A stretch of 64,000 bases of DNA from Alistipes sp. GTDB taxonomy: Bacteria; Bacteroidota; Bacteroidia; Bacteroidales; Rikenellaceae. The translations under genes were made by a program, and so were the position numbers. How positions within the stretch are numbered: position 1 is the first letter of the stretch; each line of letters opens with the position of its first letter. Shown in pieces: positions 1 through 8,550 of this stretch. The stretch spans positions 1-64,000 of the forward strand of contig JAHHQN010000008.1 of assembly GCA_020026375.1 (NCBI GenBank). The letters are read 5' to 3'. The notes under the pieces were generated by a model. It did not search any database. It worked only from the letters and a program-made list of their open reading frames with translations, and was not told the DNA's origin.

Positions 1-128
1 TTGTAGGCCTGCATGACAAACCAATAAGGCTTGTCGCGATCCTCGATATTGTTCAGACTCGTTCCCACTGATTTTGCACTGTTTCTTTCAGACAAGAGCG
101 TTCTCTGGGTACTTCCAAATTTATGCAT
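1..128 (-). CDS. UpxY/NusG-like transcription antiterminator, 5' part only
   Basis: Partial gene: 42 codons from an ATG at 128-126, leaving the window at base 1. The visible protein starts MHKFGSTQRT and reaches PYWFVMQAY at residues 34-42. That last block has the form of the first beta strand of the NusG N-terminal (NGN) domain (compare RWYVVQAF in E. coli NusG), and the extra N-terminal stretch of about 30 residues is unlike a housekeeping NusG. In Bacteroidetes such specialised NusG paralogues (UpxY) are the first gene of capsular polysaccharide operons and prevent early termination there. Its upstream region (129-517) carries a promoter on what looks like an invertible segment, which is also typical of upxY. 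The family call rests on a short fragment, so it is moderate; the capsule locus itself would lie to the left of the window. Confidence 0.6.
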   Translation of the reverse strand, partial: MHKFGSTQRTLLSERNSAKSVGTSLNNIEDRDKPYWFVMQAY

Positions 129-185
129 CTGGAAGTATATCAGCGAGTTACGCGTTTCTAAAATTTAATGTCAACCGTTTATGTT

Positions 186-202
186 ATTTCTTTTTAAGAA
201 AG
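186..202 (+). repeat. Left arm of 17-bp inverted repeat (putative invertible promoter)
   Basis: ATTTCTTTTTAAGAAAG. It matches the reverse complement of 501-517 at every base. The arms are 298 bp apart, and the match stops abruptly on both sides, as expected of recombination sites rather than an old duplication. The arm lies 57 bases upstream of the UpxY-like start codon. Confidence 0.7.
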
Positions 203-222
203 GAGATTAGTGCATAACAAAT

Positions 223-265
223 TAAAATCCAGCCTGTTGCGCAATCACAAACAAGCTGGATTTTA
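223..265. terminator. Stem-loop, probable bidirectional terminator inside the invertible segment
   Basis: Arms 223-238 and 250-265 pair over 16 positions with one mismatch (TAAAATCCAGC against GCTGGATTTTA at the base of the stem) around an 11-base loop. The A-rich start and T-rich end would let it act in both directions. As placed, it would stop leftward read-through from the glyA side before it reached the UpxY-like gene. Confidence 0.5.
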
Positions 266-453
266 TAGTTTTAAAAGGCGTATCCAATAAAAAAGGAAAG
301 AAATATTGCCGGAAATTCAACGGCACAAAGCTGCATGTTCTGGAAAAGAAACCGAACACAAGACTGCCTTCATTGAAAAAACATCATATTGAAAATCTGT
401 TTTTTACAAGCTAACGAAAAGTAGTGATATCGGAAATAATTTTCGGGCAATTC

Positions 454-484
454 TTGTTTAATTCGTTTAAAGATAGTACATTTG
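454..484 (+). promoter_or_regulatory. Consensus Bacteroidetes promoter within the invertible segment
   Basis: -33 element TTG at 454-456, 20-base spacer, -7 element TACATTTG at 477-484. Start of transcription is expected near 490, just inside the right repeat arm. It points right, away from the UpxY-like gene. Confidence 0.65.
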
Positions 485-500
485 AACCGTCAACAGTAAT

Positions 501-517
501 CTTTCTTAAAAAGAAAT
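501..517 (-). repeat. Right arm of 17-bp inverted repeat
   Basis: CTTTCTTAAAAAGAAAT, the exact reverse complement of 186-202. It sits 17 bases downstream of the promoter -7 box. Confidence 0.7.
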
Positions 518-537
518 CATTCCTTTCCTCGGTAATT

Positions 538-738
538 CTACTTCAAGTATCCCGATGACAAACTGTTGATACTTTCTGCAGAAATCAGTATGAGATGATT
601 AATCGTCGGATAGACAATCAAAGAATCAGCCTGTGTAGAGTAGGTTTTCCGATTTTTCCAAAGAAAATATTTCTCCTTTTCCGTCCCTGATGTTGTCCCC
701 TGTCTGCCGATATAAGTCTCCGACACGGCAACCGACAT
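538..738 (-). CDS. Doubtful small open reading frame, 66 aa
   Basis: An open frame from ATG at 738 to a stop at 538, lying between the glyA terminator and the right repeat arm. The predicted protein (MSVAVSETYIGRQG..., ending SSGYLK) matches no family I recognise, has no signal peptide or membrane segment, and has no promoter box of its own. It could be a small gene, a remnant, or chance in an AT-rich spacer. It is listed because the 129-830 stretch otherwise holds only regulatory elements. Confidence 0.15.
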   Translation of the reverse strand: MSVAVSETYIGRQGTTSGTEKEKYFLWKNRKTYSTQADSLIVYPTINHLILISAESINSLSSGYLK

Positions 739-765
739 CGCAACAAAAAGATGTGTGAAAGATGT

Positions 766-799
766 AAAAAAAAAGAGTCGGGACTATGCAAGTCCCGAC
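766..799 (-). terminator. Intrinsic terminator of glyA
   Basis: A 9-bp perfect stem, GTCGGGACT (777-785) with AGTCCCGAC (791-799), around a 5-base loop. On the minus strand it runs into U residues encoded by nine A at 766-774, 33 bases past the glyA stop codon. Confidence 0.9.
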
Positions 800-831
800 C
801 CATCTGTTGTTCAAAATATCCGCAATGTCGG

Positions 832-2112
832 CTACCATGCAAACAGCGGATAGTCGGCCATCAGCGCGTTGACATCCTTACGGACAGCGGCGATGTTCTC
901 CTCGTTCTCGGGATCCTGCAGCACACGGTCGATGAGTCCCACGATATAGTCCATCTTGTCCTCCTTCAGACCACGGGTGGTGATGGCAGGAGTGCCGAAA
1001 CGCAGACCCGAAGTCTGGAACGGCGAACGGCTGTCAAAGGGAACCATGTTCTTGTTGGTGGTGATGTCGGCCGCAACCAGACAACGCTCGGCCACCTTGC
1101 CCGTCAGGTCGGGGAACTTGGTGCGCAGGTCGACCAGCATGAGGTGGTTGTCCGTGCCGCCCGACACAATCTTGTAGCCGCGCTTGACGAAAGCCTCGGC
1201 CATCGCTTTGGAGTTCACCTGCACCTGCTTCTGATACTCCTTGTATTCGGGTTGGAGCGCCTCGCCGAAGGCCACGGCCTTGGCGGCGATGACATGCTCC
1301 AGCGGACCGCCCTGAATGCCGGGGAAGACCGCCGAATTGATAATCTGCGACATCTTCTTCACCACACCCTTGGGTGTCTTCAGTCCCCACGGATTGTCGA
1401 AGTCCTTGCCCATGAGGATAATACCGCCACGAGGACCGCGCAGGGTCTTGTGGGTGGTGGAGGTGACGATGTGGGCATATTTGACGGGATTCTCCAACAG
1501 ACCGGCTGCAATGAGACCTGCCGTATGTGCCATGTCGACCATGAAGATGGCACCCACCTTGTCGGCGATTTCGCGCATGCGCTTGTAGTCCCATTCGCGC
1601 GAGTAGGCCGAAGCACCGCCCACGATGAGTTTGGGTTTGCACTCCAGCGCCTTCTGCTCCATGGCGTCGTAGTCAATCTGTCCCGTGGCCTCGTCGAGCT
1701 GGTAGCCTACGGCGTTGAAGTACATGCCCGACATGTTGACCGGCGAACCGTGGGAAAGGTGACCGCCGTGGGCAAGGTCGAGACCCATGAAGGTATCACC
1801 GGGGTGCAACACCGCAAAGAACACCGCCATGTTGGCCTGTGCGCCGGAATGGGGCTGCACATTGGCATATTCCGCACCGTAGATTTCACAGATGCGCGCG
1901 ATGGCGAGGTTCTCCACCTGGTCGACGACACCGCAACCACCGTAGTAACGGGCTGCCGGATATCCCTCGGCATACTTGTTGGTCAGCACCGACCCCATTG
2001 CCTCCATGACCTGGTCACTCACAAAGTTCTCCGAAGCGATAAGCTCGATACCGTGAGTCTGTCGCGCACGCTCCTGCTCAATGAGACTGAAAATTTGGGA
2101 ATCTCTTTTCAT
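832..2112 (-). CDS. glyA: Serine hydroxymethyltransferase
   Basis: Cytosolic PLP enzyme that converts serine plus tetrahydrofolate to glycine and 5,10-methylene-THF, the main source of one-carbon units. 426 aa, a normal family length. The PLP lysine is K222 in TSTTHKTLRGPRGG; other family blocks include GIELIASENF (21-30), YAEGYPAARYYGG (47-59) and VQPHSGAQAN (85-94). The start chosen is MKRDSQIFSL at 2112; an in-frame ATG at 2175 would add 21 residues that do not belong to the family. It is a single-gene unit: its own terminator follows (766-799), and a near-consensus -7 box (TACCTTTA on the minus strand, 2194-2187) lies about 75 bases upstream of the start. Confidence 0.97.
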   Translation of the reverse strand: MKRDSQIFSLIEQERARQTHGIELIASENFVSDQVMEAMGSVLTNKYAEGYPAARYYGGCGVVDQVENLAIARICEIYGAEYANVQPHSGAQANMAVFFAVLHPGDTFMGLDLAHGGHLSHGSPVNMSGMYFNAVGYQLDEATGQIDYDAMEQKALECKPKLIVGGASAYSREWDYKRMREIADKVGAIFMVDMAHTAGLIAAGLLENPVKYAHIVTSTTHKTLRGPRGGIILMGKDFDNPWGLKTPKGVVKKMSQIINSAVFPGIQGGPLEHVIAAKAVAFGEALQPEYKEYQKQVQVNSKAMAEAFVKRGYKIVSGGTDNHLMLVDLRTKFPDLTGKVAERCLVAADITTNKNMVPFDSRSPFQTSGLRFGTPAITTRGLKEDKMDYIVGLIDRVLQDPENEENIAAVRKDVNALMADYPLFAW

Positions 2113-2577
2113 TGTCGTTAAATAGTTTTTAAGGTTCAAAGTAGACTGTCGGGTGCTTGGCCGCACACCGGACAATGTTTACGATATAAAGGTAATAACT
2201 TTTTCCACACGTTGCACGCTTCGCGCCAAAAAAATCAGCACACTGCGCCTGCGGAAGAAGCCGCCACGCAAAGAGGTCTCCGCCGGCGGAAGGGCAAAAA
2301 CCGCCACAAGTCGCAATCCGTCAGCCGGAAACGGCGTCCGAAGGCGTGAAAATTATTTATAAAATCGGATAAATCTCTTATAAAATCAGTTCCCGGCCGG
2401 AGTGCTTCCGTCCGTGCCGTGCCGTCGGCAACGCGGCAACAGGCCTTGTTTATCAGAACATTAAATTCGGGAAGCGGTTTTTTTGTACTCACGCCCGTTT
2501 ACGGGGTGCAAAAGAGGAATATTCGAAAAAAATTTCTTAAATTTGTAAGCATCTAATAAACTTATACATAACACATA
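2113..2577. other. Divergent intergenic region, glyA / multihaem cytochrome
   Basis: 465 bp between divergent genes. It holds the probable glyA promoter (minus strand, 2187-2194) and the cytochrome promoter (plus strand, 2538-2545). Open frames within it (for example 2235-2492 minus) have arginine-rich, low-order translations and no family match, so I see no gene. Confidence 0.6.
2538..2545 (+). promoter_or_regulatory. Promoter -7 box for the multihaem cytochrome operon
   Basis: TAAATTTG, a perfect TAnnTTTG match 32 bases before the start codon. No clear TTG is seen at the -33 position. Confidence 0.5.
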
Positions 2578-5145
2578 ATGACGAAACCTAATATCCGTCT
2601 TTGGAATATTCTGCTGGCGGCCGGCCTTGTCGGCTCCACCCTGCTTATAGGCAAATATTACTTTTCGTATTGGCAGACCGCCTCGGCACAGCCTGCCGAC
2701 ACCGCGGTCATGGAACTGCCCGAAGGGCACCCCGACATCACGCAACTCCCCCCGCAGGAGTTCCCCGCTCCGGGGCAATACTGTCTGGCCTGCCACGAGG
2801 GCATAGAACCGACGCGCCCGATGGAGTCGGAAATGATGCGTCAGATTATGGAGCGGGGCGCAGAGTTGGGCGACCCCAACGGCTGCGTGGTCTGCCACGG
2901 CGGCACCCCCTCGGAAACCGCCGACAAGCACCGCGCCCACCGCGGTGCACCCAAAGGCTCTGCACTCAAGGCGTTCACCCCCGTGCCGGGCGCATTGCAG
3001 GTCAACGACAACACCTGCGGCATCTGTCACGAGGACCACACCTATAATGTCCACCGCTCGATCATGAACACCGACGCCGGCAAGATGAAGGCCATCACCT
3101 GGGCATTCGGTATCGACACCGACAACAAGGACCACATCTACGGCGACCACGCCATCGACGATCCCGACGGTAGCGAACCGCGCTTCGGCTCGGAGCAGTA
3201 CAAGGCCTACATGCGTGAAATGGCCGCACAATTCCCCGGCCAGTATCCCCAATCGCTGAAGGCTCTGCCGCAAACCTCCTACGAGAAGCTGGAGAAACTG
3301 CCCCGGGAGGCGGCATTCGCCTACCTGCGCAACTGCAACGCCTGCCACCTGAGCGGAAAGGGCATGCAGGACAGAGGACACTTCCGCGGCATGGGTTGTG
3401 CCGCCTGTCACTCGCTCTACTCCAACGAGGGCTACTACGAGGGCAGCGATACGTCGATTGACCGCAAACAGCCCGGACACCTGATGATTCACTCGATGCA
3501 GGGCAGCCGCAAGTCGGCCGCCACCATCAACGGCACAACGGTGTCGGGTGTGCAGGTGTCGACCTGTGCGGCCTGTCATGCCGCCGGCCGACGCATCGGA
3601 CACGCCTATCAGGGTCTGATGGCTCTGGGACACAGCGACAACCGCGGCCCCTTCGACGAGAACGGCCAACCTCAACAGAAAAATGCAGGATATGTCTACA
3701 AATACATAAAGAACGACGCCCACCACCGCATCTCGAAGGACGGCAAGGAGGTCGTTGGTCTCCTCTGTCAGGACTGCCACACCACCAACGCCATGCACGG
3801 CAACGGCAACATCGGCTCGACGACGCTGGCCACCATCGAAATCGAGTGCGCCGACTGTCACGGCACTCCGACCCACTATCCGTGGGAGCTGCCCCTGGGC
3901 TACGGCGACGAGTTCGGCAGGCAGCTGGACATGACGCTGGCACGCGGCGTGGCCGACCAGCCGATGGAGGTCACACGAAAGTTCGGCATGGTCTACCCCA
4001 AGGAGGACGGCTATCTGCTGTCGGCACGCGGCAATGCGCTGGGCAATGTCGTCCGTCGAGGCGACAAGGTCATCGTACACTCCGATGCAGGTCACGACTT
4101 CGAGGTTCCCGTATTGAAGAACCTCACGCGCGACGAGGCATGGAAGCACCCCAAGAAGGCCGAAGTGGCAATGGTGGGTGTCGCACAGCACATGGAAAAG
4201 CTGGAATGCTACGCCTGTCACTCGACATGGGCGCCCCAATACTACGGTTACAAGTCGGTGATGGACTTCTCGCAGAAATCCGTCGACTGGCTGGCCTCGG
4301 CCGAAGATGTCGACCGTAACGAGTTGACAGCCGACTACCGCAAACGCTACGTCATGCAGCCCGGACGCGAAATACTCGGCGACTACAGCCATGTGCGCTG
4401 GGAGAATCCGCCACTGGGCATCAACGGCGAAGGCAGAGTCACACCGCTGACCGGTGTCATACAGATGGTCAGCACGGTCATCGGACCCGACGGCAAGGTG
4501 GTGGCGTGGAACCGCACGGCCAAAACCGAGGAGGGATATGACGCCATGGAGCTGGCTCCGCTCAACCCCCACACCACCTCGCTCGAGTCGAGAGAGTGTT
4601 CGGAGTGCCACGGCAACTCGGTAGCCGCAGGCATGGGCATGGAGAACGGACGTTATGACGCACAGCCCCACATCACACGCTATGCCGATGTGGTGGACGG
4701 CGAGGGCAACAACGTCAGCGAATTTACACAGGCACAGATTCACGCCATCAGGGACCTCCACGGCGACTTCATGCAACTGGTCAACGCCGACGGCCGACAG
4801 GTGCAGACCATCGACACCCACTGGCCCACATCGATGCCGCTGACCGACGAACAGAGAGGCAAACTCTCGCGCAACGGCACATGTATTGCATGTCACCAGG
4901 ACATACCCGACGGCTCGATACCCATACGCATGCTGGGCAAGATTGCCGAAGTGGCCCACCTCAGTTTTGCATCGGGTGAGCAGCACGACAAGCTCATGCA
5001 CGAGAACAACGTGATGGTGTCGTGGTTCAAGGCTCTGGGTATCATCGCCATCGTGATATTCATTCCCGTGGGTGTGTACGCCTTTGTGAAAAGACGCAAG
5101 ATAAGAAACATCATCAAACGATTCCGCGCATGCTGCAAAGAATAA
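2578..5145 (+). CDS. Membrane-anchored undecahaem cytochrome c
   Basis: 855 aa with eleven CXXCH haem c sites, at residues 69, 103, 147, 253, 274, 330, 397, 424, 544, 674 and 769. An N-terminal hydrophobic segment (about 9-30) and a C-terminal membrane helix (about 818-840) followed by a basic tail suggest both ends are anchored in the inner membrane, with the haem domain in the periplasm. Such proteins carry electrons between the quinol pool and a periplasmic or external acceptor; the acceptor cannot be read from sequence. It is far larger than pentahaem NrfA and its haem spacing does not match NrfA. The next gene, a fused cytochrome c maturation lyase, overlaps its 3' end by 16 bases, so the two are made together. 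I do not recognise a named family member. Confidence 0.88.
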   Translation: MTKPNIRLWNILLAAGLVGSTLLIGKYYFSYWQTASAQPADTAVMELPEGHPDITQLPPQEFPAPGQYCLACHEGIEPTRPMESEMMRQIMERGAELGDPNGCVVCHGGTPSETADKHRAHRGAPKGSALKAFTPVPGALQVNDNTCGICHEDHTYNVHRSIMNTDAGKMKAITWAFGIDTDNKDHIYGDHAIDDPDGSEPRFGSEQYKAYMREMAAQFPGQYPQSLKALPQTSYEKLEKLPREAAFAYLRNCNACHLSGKGMQDRGHFRGMGCAACHSLYSNEGYYEGSDTSIDRKQPGHLMIHSMQGSRKSAATINGTTVSGVQVSTCAACHAAGRRIGHAYQGLMALGHSDNRGPFDENGQPQQKNAGYVYKYIKNDAHHRISKDGKEVVGLLCQDCHTTNAMHGNGNIGSTTLATIEIECADCHGTPTHYPWELPLGYGDEFGRQLDMTLARGVADQPMEVTRKFGMVYPKEDGYLLSARGNALGNVVRRGDKVIVHSDAGHDFEVPVLKNLTRDEAWKHPKKAEVAMVGVAQHMEKLECYACHSTWAPQYYGYKSVMDFSQKSVDWLASAEDVDRNELTADYRKRYVMQPGREILGDYSHVRWENPPLGINGEGRVTPLTGVIQMVSTVIGPDGKVVAWNRTAKTEEGYDAMELAPLNPHTTSLESRECSECHGNSVAAGMGMENGRYDAQPHITRYADVVDGEGNNVSEFTQAQIHAIRDLHGDFMQLVNADGRQVQTIDTHWPTSMPLTDEQRGKLSRNGTCIACHQDIPDGSIPIRMLGKIAEVAHLSFASGEQHDKLMHENNVMVSWFKALGIIAIVIFIPVGVYAFVKRRKIRNIIKRFRACCKE

Positions 5146-7514
5146 ACAGATTTCTGTCATCGACATCGGCAACCGTCATTCTGCTGCTCATTTATGCAGT
5201 ATTGATGGCGGTTGCCACCTTTATAGAGAAGTCGGAAGGCACGCAGACGGCCAAGGCTCTGATTTACTACTCGCCGGCCTTCATGCTCCTCCACCTGCTG
5301 ATGGTCGTCAACTGTGTGGCGCTGACCCTCCGCCGACATCTGCTGCGAAGAGGGAAGTGGGGATATGTGGTCACCCATCTGGCAATGATTGTCATACTGG
5401 TCGGCGCAAGTGTCACCCATCTGTGGGGCGGCGACGGCACAATCCATCTCCGCGAAGGGGAGCGCAGCAACACGGTCATCAGCCGCGAGGGCGGCCGACA
5501 GACAGTCATACGACTGCCCTTCGAGGTGGAGTTGACCGACTTCCGACTGATTCGCTACCCCGGCTCGCAGAGTCCCGCATCGTATGAAAGCGATGTGAAG
5601 GTACACGACAAGAGTGAGGTGAGCGAACACAAAATCTACATGAACCGTGTGTTGGACTACGGCGGCTACCGCTTCTTCCAAGCCTCGTATGACGCCGACG
5701 AGCGGGGCTCGATTCTCTCGGTGAATCACGATGTGGCCGGAAGACTCATCTCCTACTGGGGCTATTTTCTGCTCACAGCGGGTCTGGTGGGGTGTCTGGT
5801 GGGCAAGGGATCGCGTTTCAGGACACTGTGCCGACAGTTGAAGGTCGTCGCCCTGGTAGCGGCCGCAGGCATCGCCTTTCCGGCAGCGGCGGCGGAGACT
5901 TCCTCGTCCCCGGCCGAACGGTTCGGCATGTTGCCGATGTTGTCGCAACAGGGGCGCATCGTCCCCGTCAACACCTTCTCTTCGGAGTTGGTGCGCAAGC
6001 TCAAAATCAGGGAGACGAACCTCTCGCCCGAGGAGCTGCTGCTGGGCATATTGACCCGTCCGGCACAATGGGCCGCAACACCGCTCATCGCCGTCGACGA
6101 GAGCGACATCAGAAAGAACTACACCGACGGACGGCACATCATCGCCTATCGCGATGCCTTTGACACACGCGGCAACTACAAATATGCCACAGAGGTGGAG
6201 CGCGTCTACCGCATGCCCCCCTCCGAACGTACGCACACCGACCGCGAGCTGCTGAAACTCGACGAACGCATACAACTCCTCCACCGTCTGTTCAACTACG
6301 AGATGCTGAGGATTTTCCCCGTGCCGCAGGACTCGGTGCGTCATCGGTGGCTGGCGGCCGGCGACGACCTCTCACTCCTCACGCCCCAAGACTCGACCAA
6401 GGTGGTCGGCCTGTTCAGAGACTTTCTGGCGGCGTGTGCCTCCGACAACACGGCAGCAGCCGACCGCGCGCTCGACAATATCCGCCGCTACCAGCAGGAG
6501 AACCGCTCGGGACTGGAAATCGACATGGCGAAGATAGCAGCCGAGGTGCGTTACAACCGTATGAATCTGGAGGCGCGCTGCAAGCTCGGCTATCTGATAT
6601 CGGGTGCGCTCCTGCTGCTGCTCGCCGTCACGGGCTGGCTGGCCGGCAGGGGACGGAAGGCGGTGAGGTATGGCATGACGACCTTATATATAGTGGTGGC
6701 GCTGCTCTTCCTGCTCCACACCTACACGCTGGGCATGCGCTGGTACATATCGGGTCATGCCCCCTGGAGCAACTCCTATGAGACGATGATATTCATGGCA
6801 TGGACTGGCGTGCTGGGCGGCTTCTGCTTCGTGCGCAAGAGTCCGATGACGCTGGCTCTGGCCACTGTGTTTGCAGGCGTCGTCCTCTTTGTGGCCGGAC
6901 TGAACTGGCTCGATCCCGAAATCACGGAGCTGGTCCCCGTACTCAAATCTCCGTGGCTGATGTTCCATGTGGCGGTGCTGATGATTGCCTACGGCTTCAT
7001 GGGGGTGGGGGCCATGATTTCAACCCTCAATCTGGTGTGCATGGCACTTGTCGGCCGACACGACAAGAGTCACCTCAACGCACAAATCCGTCAGCTGTCA
7101 ATCATCAACGAGCTGGCTCTGACCATCGGTCTGGCTCTGATGATGGTGGGCATCTTCCTCGGCGCGGTGTGGGCCAACGAATCGTGGGGCCGCTACTGGA
7201 GCTGGGACCCCAAGGAGACCTGGGCGCTGGTGACGGCCGTGGTCTATGCCGCCCTGCTCCACTACCGCTGGCTACGCCCCTCGAAGGACGAGGTGGGATT
7301 CAACATCGGTGGCCAATGGGCCTTTCTGTCGGTGCTGATGACCTATTTCGGGGTGAACTACCTGCTCAGCGGCATGCACTCCTACGGCAATGTCGGCGGA
7401 TTGTCGGATTTGCCGGCAGGCGTATATGCAGCCTTCGCCATCATCTTCTTCGCACCTGCAACGGCGGCACTGCTCCGTCGCCGCAGGAAGGAAGAACAGC
7501 ACGGAAAAGACTGA
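5130..7514 (+). CDS. Fused ResB-CcsA (CcsBA) cytochrome c synthase
   Basis: 794-aa membrane protein of system II cytochrome c biogenesis, which moves haem across the inner membrane and attaches it to CXXCH apocytochromes. The N-terminal third is ResB/CcsB-like, with membrane helices near 14-33, 47-66 and 79-98 and a periplasmic domain. A poorly conserved middle is followed by a CcsA half from about 480 with several helices and the haem-handling tryptophan-rich motif WGRYWSWDPKE (bases about 7186-7218). The start chosen is MLQRINRFLS at 5130, overlapping the upstream cytochrome by 16 bases; the same frame is open back to 5022, but that extension is basic and unlike the family. Its place directly behind an 11-haem cytochrome suggests that protein is a main client. 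Confidence 0.93.
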   Translation: MLQRINRFLSSTSATVILLLIYAVLMAVATFIEKSEGTQTAKALIYYSPAFMLLHLLMVVNCVALTLRRHLLRRGKWGYVVTHLAMIVILVGASVTHLWGGDGTIHLREGERSNTVISREGGRQTVIRLPFEVELTDFRLIRYPGSQSPASYESDVKVHDKSEVSEHKIYMNRVLDYGGYRFFQASYDADERGSILSVNHDVAGRLISYWGYFLLTAGLVGCLVGKGSRFRTLCRQLKVVALVAAAGIAFPAAAAETSSSPAERFGMLPMLSQQGRIVPVNTFSSELVRKLKIRETNLSPEELLLGILTRPAQWAATPLIAVDESDIRKNYTDGRHIIAYRDAFDTRGNYKYATEVERVYRMPPSERTHTDRELLKLDERIQLLHRLFNYEMLRIFPVPQDSVRHRWLAAGDDLSLLTPQDSTKVVGLFRDFLAACASDNTAAADRALDNIRRYQQENRSGLEIDMAKIAAEVRYNRMNLEARCKLGYLISGALLLLLAVTGWLAGRGRKAVRYGMTTLYIVVALLFLLHTYTLGMRWYISGHAPWSNSYETMIFMAWTGVLGGFCFVRKSPMTLALATVFAGVVLFVAGLNWLDPEITELVPVLKSPWLMFHVAVLMIAYGFMGVGAMISTLNLVCMALVGRHDKSHLNAQIRQLSIINELALTIGLALMMVGIFLGAVWANESWGRYWSWDPKETWALVTAVVYAALLHYRWLRPSKDEVGFNIGGQWAFLSVLMTYFGVNYLLSGMHSYGNVGGLSDLPAGVYAAFAIIFFAPATAALLRRRRKEEQHGKD

Positions 7515-7665
7515 CATGCGGCAGCGTGCGGTCTCTTGCCAATGCGCTTCGGGGAACATGCGGGGAAGCTCTTCCGGCAGGGGCCACCTCACTTGTGCAG
7601 GCAAGGATTTGCACGGCACAAAGTCGATTTTGGAGGGTAAAAGTCTCTTTTTAAGTTTTTTTTAT

Positions 7666-7673
7666 TATATTTG
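7666..7673 (+). promoter_or_regulatory. Promoter -7 box for fabG
   Basis: TATATTTG, a perfect TAnnTTTG match 101 bases upstream of the fabG start. It implies a leader of about 95 bases. Confidence 0.55.
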
Positions 7674-7773
7674 CATTATGGTTCGTTACCAATAAAAAAG
7701 GCGTATCGGACAATTTAAGCGGATTTAAGAACTAACGAAAAGAGTATAAACCTTATAAATTATCGAAAAAATC

Positions 7774-8520
7774 ATGAAATTACTCGAAGGTAAAGTGGCT
7801 GTCATCACAGGTGCAGCACGCGGTATCGGTAAGGCAATCGCCCTCAAGTTCGCCGAGCAGGGTTGCGATGTTGCATTCACAGACCTCGTCATCGACGAGA
7901 ACGGCAAGGCTACCGAGGCTGAAATCGCCGCCATGGGCGTCAAGGCCAAGGGTTACGCATCGAACGCAGCCAATTTCGAAGAGACACATAAGATTATCGA
8001 GGAGATTCACAAGGACTTCGGCCACATCGATATCCTCATCAACAACGCAGGTATCACCAAGGACGGTCTGATGATGCGCATGTCGGAGGCGCAGTGGGAC
8101 GCTGTACTCACCGTCAACCTCAAGTCGGCATTCAACTTCATTCACGCCGTGACCCCCATCATGGCCCGTCAGAAGAGCGGCTCGATTATCAACATGTCGT
8201 CGGTTGTGGGCGTGAGCGGCAACGCCGGCCAGTGCAACTACTCGGCTTCGAAGGCAGGTATGATCGGTCTGGCAAAGTCGATTGCCAAGGAGATGGGTTC
8301 GCGCGGAATACGTGCCAACTGCATCGCCCCCGGTTTCATCATGACCGACATGACCGCACAGTTGCCCGAAGAGGTGAAGGAGGGCTGGTACAAGCAGATT
8401 CCCCTGCGCCGCGGCGGTACTCCCGAAGAGGTGGCAAAGGTGGCCCTGTTCCTGGCCTCCGACCTCTCGTCGTATGTCAGCGGTCAGGTCATTCACTGCT
8501 GCGGTGCGATGAACTGCTAA
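7774..8520 (+). CDS. fabG: 3-oxoacyl-[acyl-carrier-protein] reductase
   Basis: NADPH-dependent reductase of the fatty acid elongation cycle, a short-chain dehydrogenase in the cytosol. 248 aa, the usual length. Visible features are the nucleotide motif TGAARGIG (12-19), NNAG (90-93), the catalytic tetrad N115, S142/S143, Y156 and K160 (YSASK), and PGFI after the active site. The C-terminus ends CCGAMNC where many FabG proteins end GGMVM or similar, a small lineage difference. It stands alone, with its own promoter and a terminator at 8551-8592. Other SDR reductases share these motifs, so FabG is chosen on overall similarity and length. Confidence 0.92.
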   Translation: MKLLEGKVAVITGAARGIGKAIALKFAEQGCDVAFTDLVIDENGKATEAEIAAMGVKAKGYASNAANFEETHKIIEEIHKDFGHIDILINNAGITKDGLMMRMSEAQWDAVLTVNLKSAFNFIHAVTPIMARQKSGSIINMSSVVGVSGNAGQCNYSASKAGMIGLAKSIAKEMGSRGIRANCIAPGFIMTDMTAQLPEEVKEGWYKQIPLRRGGTPEEVAKVALFLASDLSSYVSGQVIHCCGAMNC

Positions 8521-8550
8521 TCGACGGAGTGCCACAACCCGTACAATAAC

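Larger units (their letters stand above)
203..500. promoter_or_regulatory. Putative invertible DNA segment carrying the capsule promoter (OFF orientation)
   Basis: The 298-bp segment between the two 17-bp inverted repeats is AT-rich and has no credible gene. It holds a stem-loop next to the left arm (223-265) and a consensus Bacteroidetes promoter next to the right arm (454-484). As read here the promoter fires rightward, away from the UpxY-like gene. After inversion its -7 box would fall at about 219-226 on the minus strand, with a start point near 213, giving a leader of about 85 bases to the ATG at 128. In Bacteroides fragilis, capsule promoters upstream of upxY genes are switched this way by serine recombinases. 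No recombinase gene is in the window, which is normal because the master invertase acts in trans. That it inverts is inference. Confidence 0.6.

Noticed and set aside
85..517. Insertion sequence remnant at the left edge
   Set aside because: The 17-bp repeats could be IS ends, but there is no transposase frame between them and no flanking target duplication; the promoter inside fits an invertible switch better.
2235..2492. 85-codon frame upstream of glyA
   Set aside because: Arginine-rich with no recognisable domain, and it lies across the glyA/cytochrome promoter region.
2461..5172. A 903-codon open frame antisense to the multihaem cytochrome
   Set aside because: GC-rich genes here leave long open frames on the opposite strand. 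Its translation is His/Val/Arg-rich with no domain, while the plus strand has eleven CXXCH motifs.
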